Source of the DNA: Ferruginibacter paludis
GTDB lineage: Bacteria > Bacteroidota > Bacteroidia > Chitinophagales > Chitinophagaceae
Reading direction: 5' to 3'
Length of the DNA stretch: 64,000 nucleotides
Assembly (NCBI RefSeq): GCF_030409685.1
Contig: NZ_JAUFQJ010000024.1
Coordinates: forward strand, 620,001-684,000
In this document: piece after piece, positions 8,697 through 17,806 of the stretch
Position numbering within the stretch: position 1 is the first letter of the stretch
Layout: the number at the start of each line of letters is the position of its first letter
Position numbers and translations under genes: made by a program
Notes under the pieces: generated by a model
Seen by the model: the letters and a program-made list of their open reading frames with translations, nothing else
Database searches by the model: none
Told to the model about the DNA's origin: nothing

Positions 8697-8913
8697 GTGT
8701 ATCAGGTTTACAATGCAATCTTAAAAGTTGTACAAAATAGCATTATTCATCCAAAAAGCCTTGTTACAAATAACACGGCACTTTTTTATCAGTAGAATTA
8801 TTTTAATAAAGCGGAAACGGAGTTACCGTCATCAGGAAATAATTCTGTTGTACTTCCAAATGCATATTCAAATAAAAATAATGAAAGTTGCGGGTATACA
8901 AATAGCAGCAGAT

Positions 8914-10248
8914 TCAGGCGGGTTGCGGAACAACTACCAGGGGATCAACCGAAACCTGCAACAAAGGCAGTGCTCTTTTCCGCCTGTAAAAAAACAGGGT
9001 GGTAAATAACAATATCCCCAAAGAAACAGCAGATTGTATGTAGGAGAAGTTGATCAGCAACCTGCTCCAGTTAAGATCCTTCATAAAAAATTCTTTGTAC
9101 AATGTTAATCCCACGCTTCCAAGATAACCGGTAGCATCACAGATATAAACAAAAAAACCGGCGTTAGCCCTCATCCTAAACAGGGCGATGGTTCTTTCAA
9201 ATAAAGCAACCTGCATCGGTATATAAGCCAGAAACAGCCCCATTCCCAGTAACACCATCCACCAGAAAGGTGACAGTATGTGCAGTTGAAACAGCGCTGT
9301 TGAAAGCCCACCCAGCAGCAGGCCAAAACCTATTAACCCGGTGGTAACCCAAAATCCCTTTACGTTACTTTTAATGAGCGACAAACTGGCCAATACCATC
9401 AGCACAATAAAACCAGAAATAGTTTCTGTTTGTGCAAATACGGCTTTGTTCCATTTCACTTCAATTTCTTTCCATATTTCTACAGAAAAATTATCCCTGA
9501 AATCACGCATGGTTGCTAGCATCGCATAAATGACAATAAAGCCGAGTAGCCCCAGGCCGTAGTCGCGTAACACTTTTCTTTTATCATCTGTACTCATAGG
9601 GGTTCTGGCTGAACGAGAAGCAATATCCTCTTGGGAAGGCGCAGGTATTACAGCAAGCATCCACACAAAAAACATAAACAAAGGAAGAAAGATCAGTCCA
9701 ATAACAGCGGGCAACCAAAACTCAGTAACGGATGGCAACAATTCATGCAGAAAAAAATAAAATGTTTTTAGAATCCCGGAAGAAACAATCAGGCTGATAC
9801 TTAAACCTGTTCCCAAAACTTCGGTAAACCTGCGGCCTTCCAGGTAACTAAAAACAACGCCCCATACCATTCCGAGCGGCAGGCCATTTGCAAAAAGAAA
9901 AATAAAATTGTATGGGTAAGGTACCACACCAAATAACAGCAGTGATAGTTCAGCAAAAATTATCAGTCCGATAATCAGCTTTCTGCGACTCGCTGCTTCC
10001 AGCTCGGATATCACTTTAATACCTGCAAATTTTGACAGCATGTAGCCAAAAACCTGGGCAATGATCAACACCGCTTTATAATCGAGCCCCCAAAGTTTGT
10101 ATTCGCTGTAAGTGCCGGCAGCAAAAGGCTTCCTGAATGCATACATGCAGAAGTAGGTACCAAATGCAGCAATCATACACCATACAATAAAAAACCCTTT
10201 GGATTGCGATAACCGCTGCTGTAATCTAAATGCCATCATTGTTGCCAT
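8914..10248 (-). CDS. DUF5690 transporter, OPA-like, copy 2
   Basis: The 444-residue, 12-helix paralogue of the downstream gene shares the same signature residues: CMYAFRKPF (R39, K40), GYMLSKFAG (K73), GLPLGMVWG and TMRDFRDNFS (R248, R251). The frame can begin at TTG 10257, but ATG 10248 is the first ATG; two further ATGs follow within 12 bases. It sits 153 bases after the FAD oxidoreductase gene on the same strand. Two diverged copies in one locus suggest different substrates, for example AEP and phosphonoacetate, or one uptake and one export route. That split is a guess; the transporter class is well supported. Confidence 0.78.
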   Translation of the reverse strand: MATMMAFRLQQRLSQSKGFFIVWCMIAAFGTYFCMYAFRKPFAAGTYSEYKLWGLDYKAVLIIAQVFGYMLSKFAGIKVISELEAASRRKLIIGLIIFAELSLLLFGVVPYPYNFIFLFANGLPLGMVWGVVFSYLEGRRFTEVLGTGLSISLIVSSGILKTFYFFLHELLPSVTEFWLPAVIGLIFLPLFMFFVWMLAVIPAPSQEDIASRSARTPMSTDDKRKVLRDYGLGLLGFIVIYAMLATMRDFRDNFSVEIWKEIEVKWNKAVFAQTETISGFIVLMVLASLSLIKSNVKGFWVTTGLIGFGLLLGGLSTALFQLHILSPFWWMVLLGMGLFLAYIPMQVALFERTIALFRMRANAGFFVYICDATGYLGSVGLTLYKEFFMKDLNWSRLLINFSYIQSAVSLGILLFTTLFFYRRKRALPLLQVSVDPLVVVPQPA

Positions 10249-10401
10249 GTTGTTCAAAGTTTCAAAAAGAATGATTGATAAATTAAGGTCCTTGATTGGC
10301 TACACTTTCAAATAAAATGCATAGTAGCGATTGGCATTTATACACCAATACAAAATTTATAATGCCCTTTTTAAAGGCTTTGTTTAAATAATATTTATTA
10401 A

Positions 10402-11637
10402 TTAACCACTTCTTTTTTGTGACCTTGCCAAAGCGCATTTATCCAGCCACACTTTACTAAACGGATCTATTTTACCAAAACGTTCAATGCTGAATTTTGC
10501 AAAATCGTAGGGGTTTGGCCTGCCTGCAATCAGCTCAGCAAACGCAAGCCCAACACCACCTGAAACAGAAATACCTGCACCTGCGCAACCTGTTGCAGCA
10601 AACAAATTTTTAATACCCGGCACAATGCCCATACTTAAATTATTGTCGGGTGTATAGCCAGAAAATCCTGCGATGTAATACTTTAGGCCTATATCATATA
10701 CGGCCGGAAAAAAGCAGCCAAGCTTATCAATTACTTCCGACAAGTCACTCACGCCACGATCAGGACTAAAAGAGAAATCGCTGATATCTTTTGGAATATC
10801 CAACGGGGATGTGGTGAATGATTTGGCTTCCCTGATACCAAAAAGTAAACCGCCGCCTTCGGGTCTTGCATACGCCTGCACATCAGGTAATAAAACAATA
10901 GGAGAATCAACAGGAAAAATGTCATTTCGTTCAGTGATCCAGTATTGACTTCTCACCGGTGCCATCGGCAGACCAACACCTGCCTGCATAGCCAACACTG
11001 GCGACCATGCACCGGCGGCAATTACAACCGCATTGGCATATATATTGCCGGCAGTAGTGCTTACCCCAATAGCAGTGTTACCTTCCATTAACAGGTCATT
11101 TACCTCAACACCTTGCCTTATATCCGCACCGTTCATTTTTGCGCACCTTGCAAAAAAGGTTCCCAGCAAATAAGGATCACAATAACTTTCATCTGGTATA
11201 AAACCAAACTTTAATACTTCATCCGTTTTTAACCAAGGTACTTTTGCTTTTACTGTTTCATGCGTGAGGTATTCTGAAGGCTCGTTAAATGAATCTGCAA
11301 TGCGCATCATGTCATCCAAATCTGCCACAGCTGATTCGCTCGCCGCCACATGCAGTACGCCCACCCTTTTCATGTCCATGCTTTCATTCAATTGCTTTTC
11401 CATTTCGGCAACTGCACGGTAAGTTTCTAAAGAAAGCGGAATAAAATGTTGCTTGCTTCTGATTCGCGTAACCAAGGCTGCAGCCCTGCTTGTGGCCGCG
11501 TGGCAAATTTCATTTCGCTCCAATACTACTATCTTTTTACCCGGATTATTTTTTGTATAATAATACGCAATGGCACACCCAAATATGCCGCCGCCAATAA
11601 CAATGGCATCCACCTTTTCAGAAGAATCAATCAGCAT
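10402..11637 (-). CDS. FAD-dependent amine/amino-acid oxidoreductase (DAO family)
   Basis: The 411-residue protein has the dinucleotide-binding motif GGGIFG at 15-20 followed by the acidic VLERNEICHAATSRAAA strand, and a C-terminal GFSGYTPDNN...GCAGAGISVSGG segment typical of the D-amino-acid oxidase, glycine oxidase and sarcosine oxidase family. No signal peptide is seen, so it is cytoplasmic. It starts 28 bases after the phnW stop. FAD enzymes of this family recur in bacterial phosphonate clusters, and some are reported to oxidise AEP or its N-methyl forms. Here it may offer a transaminase-independent or N-methyl-AEP entry to phosphonoacetaldehyde; the substrate is unproven. Confidence 0.82.
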   Translation of the reverse strand: MLIDSSEKVDAIVIGGGIFGCAIAYYYTKNNPGKKIVVLERNEICHAATSRAAALVTRIRSKQHFIPLSLETYRAVAEMEKQLNESMDMKRVGVLHVAASESAVADLDDMMRIADSFNEPSEYLTHETVKAKVPWLKTDEVLKFGFIPDESYCDPYLLGTFFARCAKMNGADIRQGVEVNDLLMEGNTAIGVSTTAGNIYANAVVIAAGAWSPVLAMQAGVGLPMAPVRSQYWITERNDIFPVDSPIVLLPDVQAYARPEGGGLLFGIREAKSFTTSPLDIPKDISDFSFSPDRGVSDLSEVIDKLGCFFPAVYDIGLKYYIAGFSGYTPDNNLSMGIVPGIKNLFAATGCAGAGISVSGGVGLAFAELIAGRPNPYDFAKFSIERFGKIDPFSKVWLDKCALARSQKRSG

Positions 11638-11665
11638 AATGAATTAAAAATAATTTCCTGGATAA

Positions 11666-12751
11666 TTATAATAATACTTCTTTCACAGCCGCTACAAGCG
11701 CCCTGATATCGGCTGGAAAAATTTGGCCGATATTACCGATGCGAAATGCATCTGCCTTACTTAATTTACCAGGATAGATAACGAAGCCCCGCTCATTTAA
11801 CTTGTTATAAAAAGACTCGAAATTGAATGAAGTATCTGAAGGGTACAGGAACGATGAAATGATATGCCCCTGAATTTCGGGTTTTAAATATTGTTTAAAT
11901 CCAAGTGCTGCCATGCCCTCATCCAGTAACCGCTTATTCGTTTTATAACGATTAGCCCTTGCTGCAACTCCACCTTCTGCCTCCAACTCCTTCATCGCCT
12001 GTCGAAAGGCCATGATGCTGAGGGTAGGCGGTGTAAAGCGAAATTGGCCGCTTGTTTCCAGTCCGTTCCACTGATCATATAGATCAAGGCTAAGGCTTCT
12101 GCCCTGGCCTTTTGCCTTTTCCAATTCACTGCGTTTGCACAAGGCAAAAGAAAAACCAGGCACACCCTCAATACATTTGTTAGAAGATGAAACCAGGAAG
12201 TCGATGTGCATTTGCTGCATGTTCATTTCCACACCGCCGAAGCTGCTCATGGCATCAACAATAAAAACTTTATTGCGCGCCTTGCAAACAGCGCCGATGG
12301 CTTTAACCGGGTTAAAAAGACCGGTGGTGGTTTCGCTGTGGATGCAGGCTACATGCGTAATGCCGGGATTTTCTGTTAAGAATTTTTCAGTGGCTTCCGG
12401 CGTAACAATTTCATCTTCATCAAACCTTAACACAACATGTTTTATGCGATTGATTTTGGCCATTTTTACAATACGCTCTCCGTAAGCTCCATTCACTAAA
12501 ACAGCCAGTGTATCATTCTCCCCTGTTACGCTACCGATAACACTTTCCACACCAAAAGTTCCTGAACCCTGTACAATTACACATTCATAGCCTCCTTCTT
12601 TTGAAACGCCTGCGAGGGTTAATAAACCGGTTCTTATTTCTTTAACGGCTTCAATAAATGCATGGTCTCTTGATCCCATATCTTCCAGCATGGCTTCCTT
12701 AACGGTCGCGGAAGTGGAAAGCGGCCCTGGGGTAAACAATAATTTTTTCAT
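11666..12751 (-). CDS. phnW: 2-aminoethylphosphonate--pyruvate transaminase
   Basis: PhnW moves the amino group of AEP to pyruvate, giving phosphonoacetaldehyde and alanine. The 361-residue protein has the class V aminotransferase layout: N-terminal LLFTPGPLSTS, the PLP phosphate-binding QGSGTFG at 61-67, the ring-pairing Asp166 in VDAMSSFGG, and the Schiff-base Lys192 in SSSNKCIEGVPGF. Length and motifs fit PhnW rather than the alanine-glyoxylate branch, and the neighbouring phnY and phnA settle the call. It begins 63 bases after phnY. The start codon is ATG at 12751. Confidence 0.95.
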   Translation of the reverse strand: MKKLLFTPGPLSTSATVKEAMLEDMGSRDHAFIEAVKEIRTGLLTLAGVSKEGGYECVIVQGSGTFGVESVIGSVTGENDTLAVLVNGAYGERIVKMAKINRIKHVVLRFDEDEIVTPEATEKFLTENPGITHVACIHSETTTGLFNPVKAIGAVCKARNKVFIVDAMSSFGGVEMNMQQMHIDFLVSSSNKCIEGVPGFSFALCKRSELEKAKGQGRSLSLDLYDQWNGLETSGQFRFTPPTLSIMAFRQAMKELEAEGGVAARANRYKTNKRLLDEGMAALGFKQYLKPEIQGHIISSFLYPSDTSFNFESFYNKLNERGFVIYPGKLSKADAFRIGNIGQIFPADIRALVAAVKEVLL

Positions 12752-12814
12752 CTGAGATATTTTAATAAATTAAACTGTATTGATAAAATTATTCTGATAA
12801 GGAATGGTTACTTC

Positions 12815-14293
12815 TTACCAGGGCATTGAAAATGTTTTTACGAAAGTGAAACATTTCATTGCTTCAATAACTCCTTCTTTAATACCAAGCCCGGAATCTT
12901 TTATTCCGCCAAAAGGCGAGCTTTCAATTCTGTAACCTGGCACTTCGTTGATGTTTACCGTTCCTACTTTCAACTCTTTTATAAAACGAATGGCATGTTG
13001 CATGTTATTGGTGATAATTCCGCTGGATAAACCGTAGGCCGTTGAATTGCTCAACGCAATGGCATCGTCAATGTCTTTAAACCCAAGGATAGGTGCCAAC
13101 GGCCCGAATGATTCTTTCATTACCATATCGCAGTCGCGGGGCACGTTGTCAATCACAGTTGGTTCCAGTAATGCTCCGGTGCGTTTGCCTCCCAATAAAA
13201 TAACTGCGCCCTGTTCAACCGCTTTGTTAACTACCGATTCAAGATAAATCGCAGATGCCTCATCAATCACCGTACCTACAATTGTTGCAGCATCTGCAGG
13301 ATCGCCACAGATATAAGTCTTCGATTTTTCAACAAATTTCTCGGTGAACTCCGCCTTTATTTTTTCGTGCACCAATATTCTTTTTACTGCGGTGCAACGC
13401 TGGCCACTGTTGCGGTAAGAGCCTTCGGCCGCAAGTTGCACTGCTGTATTCATATCAGCGTCTTCCAGGATAATAATGGGGTCGTTTCCCCCCAATTCCA
13501 GTATCACCTTTTTATATCCCGCGATGGATGAAATTCTTTTACCTACAGCAACACTTCCTGTAAAGGAGACAATTTCAACTCTTGGATCTTTCACCAACGG
13601 TTCAGCAATCTGGTCAGTTGGGCCGAGCAATGTGCTCAACATATAATGCGGCAACCCTGCATCGTATAACAGTTCTGTAAACTTGATGGCGGTTAAAGGT
13701 GTTTTTTCAGATGGCTTTAAAATAACGGGCGTACCCACCGCAATAGCTGGTGCAATTTTATGCGCTACCTGATTGAGCGGATGATTAAACGGAGTGATGC
13801 AAAGCGCCAGCGACAAGGGTTCCCGCGTGGTAAATATTTTGCGGGCCTTTCCCTGCGGAGAAATATCACAGGAATAAATTTGCCCGTCATCCTTCAGGCT
13901 TTCCATGGCAGCAAACATCAATACATCGTGTGCACGGCCTGTTTCATAAATAGCTTCCCGCATGGCGAGACCAGCTTCCGAAGAAATTACTCTTGCGAAC
14001 TCGTCTTTTCGTTCAATTAATAATTGCCTGGCTTTATCCAGGATACTAAAACGGTCATAACGGGTTAATTTTTTTCCTCCTTTTAAAGCCACCTGGATCG
14101 CTTCCTCTGCATCGCTGGCATTGGCAAGTGTGACAGTGCCGACCAGCCTGTTATCGTAAGGGCTTTTTACTTCCAGCAGTTTATCTGATACCAGTTTTTT
14201 TCCGGCAACATAACTGCTCGCATTGATGACAGGAAGATGATTGATGTTTTTTTGTTGGCTTTTATTTTCAACAACGGTTGCGTCTTCATTCAT
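12815..14293 (-). CDS. phnY: Phosphonoacetaldehyde dehydrogenase
   Basis: This aldehyde dehydrogenase would oxidise phosphonoacetaldehyde to phosphonoacetate with NAD. From ATG 14293 it has 492 residues: general-base Glu266 in LELGGNDP, catalytic Cys300 in GQRCTA, and the NAD-binding KPSEKTP and FTGSVAVGK motifs. Arg299 before the cysteine and His171 in PFNHPLN match the Arg and His that hold the phosphonate group in characterised PhnY, where most aldehyde dehydrogenases differ. The frame could begin at TTG 14302, but ATG is preferred. It lies 11 bases after phnA, so the two are surely co-translated. Confidence 0.93.
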   Translation of the reverse strand: MNEDATVVENKSQQKNINHLPVINASSYVAGKKLVSDKLLEVKSPYDNRLVGTVTLANASDAEEAIQVALKGGKKLTRYDRFSILDKARQLLIERKDEFARVISSEAGLAMREAIYETGRAHDVLMFAAMESLKDDGQIYSCDISPQGKARKIFTTREPLSLALCITPFNHPLNQVAHKIAPAIAVGTPVILKPSEKTPLTAIKFTELLYDAGLPHYMLSTLLGPTDQIAEPLVKDPRVEIVSFTGSVAVGKRISSIAGYKKVILELGGNDPIIILEDADMNTAVQLAAEGSYRNSGQRCTAVKRILVHEKIKAEFTEKFVEKSKTYICGDPADAATIVGTVIDEASAIYLESVVNKAVEQGAVILLGGKRTGALLEPTVIDNVPRDCDMVMKESFGPLAPILGFKDIDDAIALSNSTAYGLSSGIITNNMQHAIRFIKELKVGTVNINEVPGYRIESSPFGGIKDSGLGIKEGVIEAMKCFTFVKTFSMPW

Positions 14294-14304
14294 AGTACTC
14301 AATT

Positions 14305-15543
14305 TTAGTTTGTTCCATTTACAGTAAAATCAAAAATGTCAAAATTGCGGGGATCACCTGCAGCTTTCATTCTGTAGGTATTATTTAATGGATGGGAGAT
14401 AATCATCGGTACCATTTCCTCGTACCGGCCACCATGAGAACGGAGGGAGCCATCCAATGCAGACAGGTCATGGTATTGCGGTCTTCTTCCCACCACCACA
14501 TCTCTGCCAGACATTACAACAATGTCACCGATACGATCTTCCGGCTGTTCCAATACCCTTACTGCAGTTGCCCTGTCATAGGCTTCAGTAATACCGGGCT
14601 GAATCATTAGCCAGTCTTTTATTTCTATAACTTTTGACTGATCGGGTACATGTACTACTACATAAGAACCCAATGCGCCGTGGTGTTTTACATACGGATC
14701 TGTAATAGGGCAAATCACCCTGAAACCTTCGCCAAACTTCTCCGTTAGCATATCTTCCACAAATAAAACATTGGGCGAACCATCTGCTTTTACTTTAGCG
14801 TTCATTCCATGATCTGCAGTGGCACCAATCACTGCACCAAGCGCTATCATCTTTCCTATCTCTGCATCCATCGCTTCATAAAACGCCAGGGATTCTTCTG
14901 CTTCGGGTGCATAGGTATGCTGCATATAATCAGTTAAAGACAAGTATAAAAAGTCTGCGATTCCCTTTTCTATCAAGGCAACGCCGGCACGCAATACAAA
15001 CAAGCTGGCATCAGCACTGTAAATAGCCGGAGTAGGAAATCCAATTACTTCTTCGGCATTTTCAATTCCGTGTGTTTCCTTTTTTGCGAGGTTAGCTTTT
15101 TCTGCAGAGAAGGCAATGCCGTTTAATTTATAAGACAGAATGTCTCTCAATTTTTCTTTAGCTGTTACCACGCCCACTTTCCGGCCTGCATTGGCAGCAG
15201 CAGCCAGCAAGGTTTCAGCACGCAGGTATTCAGATGAGTTCATCATCACTTCCTGGTCGATAGCAGCATTGTAAAAAAAGTTACCGCTTATGCCATGCAC
15301 TGCAGGCGATGCCCCCGTTACAATGGAAGAATTATTCACGTTGGTAAAAGAAGGCAACGCACCTCTTACCATTCCCCTGTAACCTTTTACCGTCATGGCC
15401 TTTAGGTTAGGCATACGATCGTGTGCCATGGTGATGTCCAGGTATTCGTCGGCTGACCCATCTATACAAATCACCACAATTGGTTTGGCGGCAGGCTTGT
15501 ACGTTTTGCCGTTTACAGAAAATTCATTGGTTGAAATACTCAT
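14305..15543 (-). CDS. phnA: Phosphonoacetate hydrolase
   Basis: PhnA splits the carbon-phosphorus bond of phosphonoacetate, giving acetate and phosphate. The 412-residue protein belongs to the alkaline phosphatase superfamily and keeps the full two-metal site: Asp29 in ICIDGS, the nucleophile Thr67 in SFTN, Asp205 and His209 in DYMQH, Asp244 and His245 in ADHGM, and His370 in RSHGG. The TAKEKLR segment (127-133) supplies the paired lysines that bind substrate in known PhnA. No signal peptide is present, so it works in the cytoplasm. The gene leads the row phnA-phnY-phnW. Confidence 0.94.
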   Translation of the reverse strand: MSISTNEFSVNGKTYKPAAKPIVVICIDGSADEYLDITMAHDRMPNLKAMTVKGYRGMVRGALPSFTNVNNSSIVTGASPAVHGISGNFFYNAAIDQEVMMNSSEYLRAETLLAAAANAGRKVGVVTAKEKLRDILSYKLNGIAFSAEKANLAKKETHGIENAEEVIGFPTPAIYSADASLFVLRAGVALIEKGIADFLYLSLTDYMQHTYAPEAEESLAFYEAMDAEIGKMIALGAVIGATADHGMNAKVKADGSPNVLFVEDMLTEKFGEGFRVICPITDPYVKHHGALGSYVVVHVPDQSKVIEIKDWLMIQPGITEAYDRATAVRVLEQPEDRIGDIVVMSGRDVVVGRRPQYHDLSALDGSLRSHGGRYEEMVPMIISHPLNNTYRMKAAGDPRNFDIFDFTVNGTN

Positions 15544-15615
15544 CGTTATGTTGTTTGTTAAATAAAATATTTTTTTTCATTTGTAATCTTGATGACTTAA
15601 TGCAACTACCAGGTT

Positions 15616-17799
15616 TTATAAATTGTATCCTATACCTGCATAAAAACTTCTGCCAACAGATGGGATAATTCCCGGGCCAGGATATTCATCTGTGCGCTGG
15701 GTGAAATATCTTTTATCAGCCAGATTGTTGACGCCACCTTTGAACTTGAATTTTTTAATGCTTACAGTTGCTGACCAATCCATAATGCTGTAACCTGGTA
15801 TACGGCCAATGATGGGGTTGCTGCTTCTTTCCGTATTGGCAGCATCTCCAAATGCTTTCGACTGATTTGAAAATTGGAAAGAAGTTGAGAATGCTTTTTT
15901 TGCATAATTAATACCGATGCGATTGATCACTTCGGGTGCATACTCCACCTGGTTGCCTTTGTAAAGGCCTTTATTATACCTTGCCCTTGTATATGCAAAC
16001 GAATTATAGACTCTCAATTCGCCTGCTGTTTTATTGATTGCCAGAGCACGGGTGATATTCAATTCAACATAGCTCTCAACTCCTTTATGAATGCTTTTAT
16101 CAGTGTTTGTCCGCAACGTATAATCGGCTCCGGTTTCATCTTTCATATTAACCAACCCTATGCGGTTGCTGTAACTTAGGTAGAACAAGCTGATATCATA
16201 ATTAAAATAATTCCCAACATTTCCTCTTACACCCAGATCGGCATTCCAGCCTTTAGGGTCTTTCATGTTAGGGTCAACTTTTGAAACAGAACCCAGCGGT
16301 ACAAGCTGCGCATAGTCTACGGGGCGGTAAGCCTGTGAAATATTGCCGTACAGATTACTGTTTTTTCCAGCCTTGTATTGCAGGCCAAGTGCCATTAATA
16401 AAAAGCCTCTTTCCTTTTCTGTTTCTGTTTCCTTCTCAACACCGTTTACCTCAATTTCTGCTTCTGCTTCAGAACCCAATGATTCAAAGCGAATACCGGG
16501 TGTAATGGAAAGCCTGTTATTTAGCTTCAGGGTATTCTCTGCAAATGCAGCAATATTGGTCGTTGTAAAATGAAAATTTTCTTCAAACTCCCCGGTGGTG
16601 GATAAATCAAAATTGCTTTTGTTTGTCCCAGGCGCTTCTTCATTTCTGTGAAAAGAAGCCCTGGCAAAACGAATACCTGTTGCCAGTGTACTTTCCATTT
16701 TACCAACAATAAAGTTGTGCAGCAATCGTATTTCCGTTGCTGAACTCTTCATGATTTCCCGGTCTATTTCCCTGTCGCTGTAGTTGCCGGTTGCGGGATC
16801 AATTTTATCCGCTTCACCCGGTAATTTATTAAACCATACGAGGCTTCTTTCGCCGGCTAAATAGGTTGATTTAATTTGTAAAGAAGTAGTAGGCCGGATT
16901 TGATAATCCATTGAAGCAGTCAACACATTCCAGGGGCTTTGTAACCAGTTGCGGGAACGCACAGATGTTTTGTTATCTGTTTCAAACTGATCATCCGTTA
17001 AACCGCCAGGCATTTTAATCCTATTGCGCAATAACGAATACTCCAGGCCATAGGTTATTTTTTCACTGGCCTGGTAATTAATTTTTCCATAACCCGTCAA
17101 TTGCTTTTGCTCAGAGTTAGGCCGCCAACCGCCCATAGTACGGTAATTCAGAAAAGTAAAATAACTCCACTTTTTGATGGTACCACCAGCTGCATGGTAG
17201 CTGTTAAATAAACCATCGCTACCTGCCGTTTGCATGGTACTGTAATTAAATGTTTTATTGATACTACTTTCTTTCAAAACATAATTTACCATGCCGCCCA
17301 ATTGAGACCCAAATTGTATTGCGGATGCTCCTTTGATAATTTCAACTCTCGACACAGCTTCCATTGGAGGAAGATAATACGTCTCATTGTAACCGTACAC
17401 ATCCGCGGCTACGTTGTATCCGTTTTGCCGCACGTTCATTTCCAGCGACTGTACAGGATTCAATCCGCGTACGCCGATTCCATTGGCGACAAAGCCGCCT
17501 GTTTCACTTTCTACAATGTATAAACCTGGTATCCGTCCTAAAATCTGGCGGGTATTGTTGATGGCTTTGTTAGCATCCAGGCTATCTACTTCAATCACTT
17601 CCGTTTTTTTTCCTGCATAAATAACCGGTCCATGTACTTCATTAAAATGACCAATACCATTGATGGTTTTATAGCCAACAACCTTTAGATCTTTAAGGTT
17701 AGTGACAATCGTTGTATCTTCCACCTGAGCTTTACTTTGCAGGGTTATAAAAAAGGTCAGCAGAAAAATCACCAACAATTGATTGCACGCAGGATTCAT
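15616..17799 (-). CDS. TonB-dependent receptor, FecA-like
   Basis: The 727-residue outer-membrane receptor starts at ATG 17799 with the signal peptide MNPACNQLLVIFLLTFFITLQ; the frame extends 20 codons further without signal character and would overlap the upstream gene. A plug domain (about 60-190) has ILGRIPGLYIVES, GIGVRGLNP and VEIIKGASAIQFGSQLGGMVNY, and a 22-strand-type barrel ends in FYAGIGYNL. It lacks the carboxypeptidase-like N-terminal domain of SusC proteins and resembles ferric-citrate or siderophore receptors. It starts 7 bases after the phosphoesterase gene, so the two probably act together. The substrate is unknown; a small phosphonate or metal complex fits the context. Confidence 0.85.
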   Translation of the reverse strand: MNPACNQLLVIFLLTFFITLQSKAQVEDTTIVTNLKDLKVVGYKTINGIGHFNEVHGPVIYAGKKTEVIEVDSLDANKAINNTRQILGRIPGLYIVESETGGFVANGIGVRGLNPVQSLEMNVRQNGYNVAADVYGYNETYYLPPMEAVSRVEIIKGASAIQFGSQLGGMVNYVLKESSINKTFNYSTMQTAGSDGLFNSYHAAGGTIKKWSYFTFLNYRTMGGWRPNSEQKQLTGYGKINYQASEKITYGLEYSLLRNRIKMPGGLTDDQFETDNKTSVRSRNWLQSPWNVLTASMDYQIRPTTSLQIKSTYLAGERSLVWFNKLPGEADKIDPATGNYSDREIDREIMKSSATEIRLLHNFIVGKMESTLATGIRFARASFHRNEEAPGTNKSNFDLSTTGEFEENFHFTTTNIAAFAENTLKLNNRLSITPGIRFESLGSEAEAEIEVNGVEKETETEKERGFLLMALGLQYKAGKNSNLYGNISQAYRPVDYAQLVPLGSVSKVDPNMKDPKGWNADLGVRGNVGNYFNYDISLFYLSYSNRIGLVNMKDETGADYTLRTNTDKSIHKGVESYVELNITRALAINKTAGELRVYNSFAYTRARYNKGLYKGNQVEYAPEVINRIGINYAKKAFSTSFQFSNQSKAFGDAANTERSSNPIIGRIPGYSIMDWSATVSIKKFKFKGGVNNLADKRYFTQRTDEYPGPGIIPSVGRSFYAGIGYNL

Positions 17800-17806
17800 A
17801 CTATTT

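Noticed and set aside
8206..8718. A 170-codon open frame overlapping the first DUF5690 gene
   Set aside because: It is a shifted frame of the same strand; it has no hydrophobic pattern or family match, whereas the DUF5690 frame is clearly coding.
11666..12751. PhnW considered as serine/alanine-glyoxylate aminotransferase
   Set aside because: The adjacent phnY and phnA, and the motif set, fit AEP transaminase better.
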